Assembly (NCBI GenBank): GCA_034437555.1
Contig: DAOTTQ010000029.1
Coordinates: 186,001-250,000, forward strand
Source of the DNA: JANWYT01 sp034437555
GTDB taxonomy: Bacteria; Chloroflexota; Anaerolineae; Aggregatilineales; Phototrophicaceae
Direction: 5' to 3'
Length of the DNA: 64,000 bases
Below, one piece after another: positions 60,967 through 64,000 of the stretch. The notes under the pieces are model-generated. The model searched no databases. It was not told the origin of the DNA and saw only the letters and a program-made list of their open reading frames with translations. The translations under genes and the position numbers were made by a program. Positions within the stretch are counted from its first letter, which is position 1. The number at the start of each line of letters is the position of its first letter.

Positions 60967-62943
60967 ATGTCAGATTTCTTAAAGCGGTTACAACTGACTA
61001 ACTCTTATCCCTCACAATCTTTGCTTCCAAGCGCGATCTTTGGAAATCTAAGCCAGTTAGCGCAATCTATCATCCGTCCCACGACATATAAAATAGCCGT
61101 GTTTCCGTGTGTTAGCGAGCAAAACACGGAAGCTATTATGGGATTTTGGACACTGTTTAGCTATCTTTTAGAACAAACCAATGATGCAAAGGTTTACCGT
61201 CTTTTCTTGATAGGGGAGAATATTGGTGAATCTTATGAGTGGTCTGTTGAAGATTCCCAATTTACGCCTGAGGAGGGTGAATTGGGGGGATTAAATGAGA
61301 ATGTTGGAATCTGGGGTGAGTGTGTTAAGCAAGGTAATCAATCCCAGTTAAACATCTACATCGAGAATGATTTAGACGATACGATAAAAACACTTTCGTT
61401 TGAATATGTTGAAATTGAAGACCTCGTGAAACAGCTTGCTAATATTGTTCTGAACGTTTTTGATACACTTGAAATTGCATTTGATGATGTTATTAAACGT
61501 ATCGCAGAAGAAGTGACTCTTTTACCCACTTCGTCATTAAATCATCTGATGATTTGGGAAGCGAACTTACAAGGCTATTTGTGGGACACTTACTGGGATG
61601 AAAGCCTTGTAAACCCCATTCTTGAGCAACTTGGTTCGCCATCAAATGATTACTTAGGTCAATGGGGAAGTATTTGGGCGTTATCTAGAGTGTTTGCGCC
61701 CGCTTACAACGACTTGGATGATGGGTTGAGAGTCAAAATAGTTAAGGCGATGCGTGACAGTCAAAACCTCAGTGATAAAGCGGTTTCCGCTTTCGCAAAT
61801 GCTATCTATAAGTTTGGTCATTCTGATACAGCACAACAGATTTTGCGTGACAATCTTCCTGAAAATTCAACTGATAGTGAAATTGGGGTAAATCTTGCCT
61901 CGTTATACTTTTTAAGTGGAAAAGTGCTTCCTGCCATTGATACCTATCAGATATTGATAAAGGTTAATTCTAGCTTAAGAGCAGAAGATTATCGCCAATA
62001 TGCCCGTTTAGTTCAGGCTGCTATTCAGTATAACTTATCGTTTGTAAACGAACTTGCCCCAGAAAAATCACACTTGGACGAGGTTGTTGCGGCGTATAGA
62101 AAAGCAATTGACATCGCGCATAATGCCGAGGATTACTATGCTTTGTTAGTTTCTATTTGGGATGAGGAAGCAACAATTGATGAAGAACTTGCAATCTCGC
62201 TGATTCAATTTGATGAAACGGGGGAGTATGTAAAACAGTTTACAGACTTGATTGTAGATTCTGAACACATTGAAACGCTCTTAACTCATTTAGAGACGCG
62301 TATGCAAAACTCTACAGAAAGCATTACGGCAAAAATTAGCCTCGCCTATGCTTATACTCAAATAGAAGAGTACGACGCGGCGATTGAACTCCTAGACTCG
62401 TTAGAGGCGTCTGCATTAACAAGCGAACAAGCAAAAGAGGTTGTCCGTCTTCGCTTGGAATCTGAATTCGAGGATTTCAGCCTAACGCTTTCAGAGATAG
62501 AGCAGGTTATCGATGCGGGAAACGCCGTTCCTAATGCACAAATACAATTTCTTGAGGAAGTCATCGAAATTGCCCCTATGTACCAAGAGGCATACTTTCT
62601 TTCTGCAAAAGCCTACATGAGTATTGAAGATTTTGCTGCTTCAATTGAAGTTCTTTTGGATGCACAGAAAGTGTTTGGGAATACAGAAAGTGTTGTCATT
62701 TTACTTTTCAAGTCTTTTACAGAGACAAAGCAAGATGATATGGCATTACAAGCACTCATTAGTGGGGCAAAAGATAATCCAACCTCCGCGAGCATTTTAG
62801 CCTTATTAGCACGTGAAATTTTTGAGGTAGCGCCAGAAAAGGCAAAAATTTACCTGCGTAAAGTAGAATCCTTAGACCCTAACAACGCAGAACTTCGCAT
62901 CATCAAGCAATACATATCTGATAGGCTTTCTAAAGGTTTGTAG
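60967..62943 (+). CDS. TPR-repeat protein
   Basis: 658 aa, acidic, no signal peptide or TM seen, so cytoplasmic. The C-terminal half has tetratricopeptide-like units (LAYAYTQIEEYDAAIELLDS, YFLSAKAYMSIEDFAASIEV, KIYLRKVESLDPNNAELRII) and the middle further helical repeats. The N-terminal about 180 residues (IAVFPCVSEQNTEAIMGFWT) look like a different, unrecognised globular domain. AAGGAGCAACTTGC precedes the ATG. The 3' end overlaps the convergent YigZ gene by 14 bases. It probably acts as a protein-interaction scaffold. Confidence 0.82.
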   Translation: MSDFLKRLQLTNSYPSQSLLPSAIFGNLSQLAQSIIRPTTYKIAVFPCVSEQNTEAIMGFWTLFSYLLEQTNDAKVYRLFLIGENIGESYEWSVEDSQFTPEEGELGGLNENVGIWGECVKQGNQSQLNIYIENDLDDTIKTLSFEYVEIEDLVKQLANIVLNVFDTLEIAFDDVIKRIAEEVTLLPTSSLNHLMIWEANLQGYLWDTYWDESLVNPILEQLGSPSNDYLGQWGSIWALSRVFAPAYNDLDDGLRVKIVKAMRDSQNLSDKAVSAFANAIYKFGHSDTAQQILRDNLPENSTDSEIGVNLASLYFLSGKVLPAIDTYQILIKVNSSLRAEDYRQYARLVQAAIQYNLSFVNELAPEKSHLDEVVAAYRKAIDIAHNAEDYYALLVSIWDEEATIDEELAISLIQFDETGEYVKQFTDLIVDSEHIETLLTHLETRMQNSTESITAKISLAYAYTQIEEYDAAIELLDSLEASALTSEQAKEVVRLRLESEFEDFSLTLSEIEQVIDAGNAVPNAQIQFLEEVIEIAPMYQEAYFLSAKAYMSIEDFAASIEVLLDAQKVFGNTESVVILLFKSFTETKQDDMALQALISGAKDNPTSASILALLAREIFEVAPEKAKIYLRKVESLDPNNAELRIIKQYISDRLSKGL

Positions 62944-63541
62944 TAGGGTAGATTACGATTCTGTCGTTAAACACGTCATTGAGTGTCGCTAGAAACGAGG
63001 AGATTTCTGTTTCTTCTAGCTCTAGCTCTACCTGGACAATGTCTTCGAATAACTCACTTACAAGCGTTGCATTGTGCTGTATGATGCAACGCTTTAGGAC
63101 ATTGTATTGAGAATAATTCGCGATGATTTGATAACCGACTCTTTTAATGTTTAACTTTAGCACAAGAGAAGCCAAATTCTCTTTAGCTGCATCAGAATAA
63201 GCCCGTACCAAGCCGCCTGTACCTAGCTTTGTTCCACCAAAATATCGTGTAGTAACTAGCACTATATCGCCAATACCAGAACCTCTTAATACAGCAAGGG
63301 TAGGGGGAGCTGCTGTACCAGACGGTTCGCCATCATCACTCATACCTTCAACAATGCTATTTCCAAAACCAATGCGATATGCATAAACATGGTGTGAGGC
63401 ATTGGGAAACTGGGTTTTGATGGTTTGAATGAATTCTCGCGCTTCTTGTACACTTTCTGCATAGCTTGTAGTACATATGAAACGCGAGTTTTGTATCGTC
63501 AGTTCTATGGTGTGGATTTGTGCGGGTTGCGAATAGGTCAT
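62930..63541 (-). CDS. YigZ/IMPACT family protein
   Basis: 203 aa. The N-terminal IMPACT domain is clear: SRFICTTSYAESVQEAREFI, ASHHVYAYRIG, MSDDGEPSGTAAPP and VTTRYFGGTKLGTGGLVRAY. A DUF1949-type C-terminal domain follows. Function in bacteria is not settled. Its ATG overlaps the stop of the upstream ATPase-like gene (ATGA), so they are coupled. Confidence 0.94.
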   Translation of the reverse strand: MTYSQPAQIHTIELTIQNSRFICTTSYAESVQEAREFIQTIKTQFPNASHHVYAYRIGFGNSIVEGMSDDGEPSGTAAPPTLAVLRGSGIGDIVLVTTRYFGGTKLGTGGLVRAYSDAAKENLASLVLKLNIKRVGYQIIANYSQYNVLKRCIIQHNATLVSELFEDIVQVELELEETEISSFLATLNDVFNDRIVIYPTTNL

Positions 63542-64000
63542 TTAATCTCTTTTGTGCGAATGTATTGCAAGAAAACAGGAGGGGCTATGGTTAAGCCGCC
63601 TTCATTTGTGACATGAAGCAGTCTCTTTTGCACCAGTAAATCTAGTGCGGGTTGCAACGAATCATGATATTCCTGTGGATTAAAAGCAACTTTAATGGCA
63701 GTTTGCTCTTCTTGTGTTAATCCATTCCACAAAGTTTTACACTCTTCCTGAACGGCTCTGCGAGACACAATCTTAGATAATACGGCTTGGGTGTTAAAGG
63801 ATGGTTGGCGTGTTTCTGATATTGTGGGCAGAGCGTGGAAGCATGCACGAAGCAAGCCAGCAAAACCGCCGCTGATATTGATAAGAAAGTCGTGTAACTC
63901 TGAGGATAACGTTATTTGGTGTCTTTTTGCAAGACTTTGAAGCATATTAACGCTATCAGTGAAGTTGTAGGGACCAACGAAGTATTCATTTCCAGTAAAC
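63538..64000 (-). CDS. C-terminal part of a probable AAA/STAND-type ATPase, N-terminus outside window
   Basis: The frame is open through the right edge, so the start lies beyond it. The visible 153 residues include FLINISGGFAGLLRACFHAL, which resembles the GGxPGLLR segment in the lid of archaeal-type/STAND NTPases. A winged-helix-like tail (LQPALDLLVQKRLLHVTNEG) ends the protein. An internal ATG at 63945 is not the true start because family-like sequence continues upstream of it. Moderate confidence in the family. Confidence 0.6.
   Translation of the reverse strand, partial: FTGNEYFVGPYNFTDSVNMLQSLAKRHQITLSSELHDFLINISGGFAGLLRACFHALPTISETRQPSFNTQAVLSKIVSRRAVQEECKTLWNGLTQEEQTAIKVAFNPQEYHDSLQPALDLLVQKRLLHVTNEGGLTIAPPVFLQYIRTKEIK

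Noticed and set aside
1..64000. Prophage, insertion sequence, integron or defence island
   Set aside because: No transposase, integrase, phage structural gene, toxin-antitoxin pair or restriction gene was recognised anywhere in the window.

Overview
This 64 kb window looks like chromosomal DNA from a Chloroflexota bacterium, most likely Anaerolineae-like. The assignment is inferred from gene content, not from a database match. The main clue is an isoprenoid pathway of the alternative mevalonate type: archaeal-type HMG-CoA synthase, class II HMG-CoA reductase, mevalonate kinase, a phosphomevalonate-type decarboxylase and isopentenyl phosphate kinase. This set is known from Roseiflexus-type Chloroflexi and archaea. 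Supporting clues are a PPOX/F420-type flavoprotein, an SqdB-like sulfolipid enzyme, a SufR-like Fe-S regulator, many Liv/Dpp/Ugp ABC components and SH3b/L,D-transpeptidase envelope proteins. Genes are tightly packed. Many convergent or operon-end junctions carry near-perfect hairpin terminators. No phage, IS element, integron or CRISPR array was seen.

Layout. 1-2.8 kb: a DNase I-fold phosphodiesterase (cut by the window edge) and GlgB. 3-9 kb: a complete branched-chain amino acid-type ABC transporter with two substrate-binding proteins and an internal hairpin terminator after the first. 9-11.7 kb: Tag glycosylase, PPOX-family protein, cytochrome P450 and tRNA-Asp. 11.9-17.2 kb: a giant RND transporter with about 600 extra residues in its first periplasmic loop. 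17.2-19.8 kb: an alpha-oxoamine synthase, a small membrane protein and a polysaccharide deacetylase. 19.9-24 kb: the upper mevalonate operon (HMG-CoA reductase, HMG-CoA synthase, thiolase-fold protein, and a DUF35 partner split into two small genes). 24-29.9 kb: UgpC/MsmX-like ATPase, CinA-like protein, OMP-decarboxylase-like pseudoenzyme, LepA and TlyA. 29.9-33.6 kb: secreted trypsin-fold protein and two membrane proteins. 33.7-36.9 kb: peptide-type ABC transporter without an ATPase. 36.9-40.6 kb: the lower mevalonate cluster (IPK, mevalonate kinase, UbiA-family prenyltransferase, divergent decarboxylase). 40.7-48.5 kb: RseP-type protease, HEAT-repeat protein, SCP-2 protein, three secreted proteins, an IscA-type protein and a SufR-like regulator. 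48.6-56.5 kb: amino-acid genes (pheA, asd, hisD, hisG, hisZ) with sqdB and an APH-fold kinase. 56.6-64 kb: two tandem L,D-transpeptidases, a duplicated SH3b protein, a TPR protein, a YigZ protein and the C-terminus of a probable ATPase.

How the genes work together. The two mevalonate clusters together could make IPP from acetyl-CoA: thiolase, HMG-CoA synthase, HMG-CoA reductase, mevalonate kinase, mevalonate-5-phosphate decarboxylase, then IPK. The prenyltransferase next to IPK would use a polyprenyl product. The most unusual part is the upper operon. Its thiolase lacks the nucleophilic Cys and the other usual catalytic residues, and its DUF35 partner is split, with an N-terminal piece that has no zinc-ribbon cysteines. 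Several other proteins keep a recognisable fold but have changed catalytic residues: the CinA C-terminal domain, the OMP-decarboxylase-like protein, the trypsin-fold protein and the PrsW-like protein. These are the best leads for new function.
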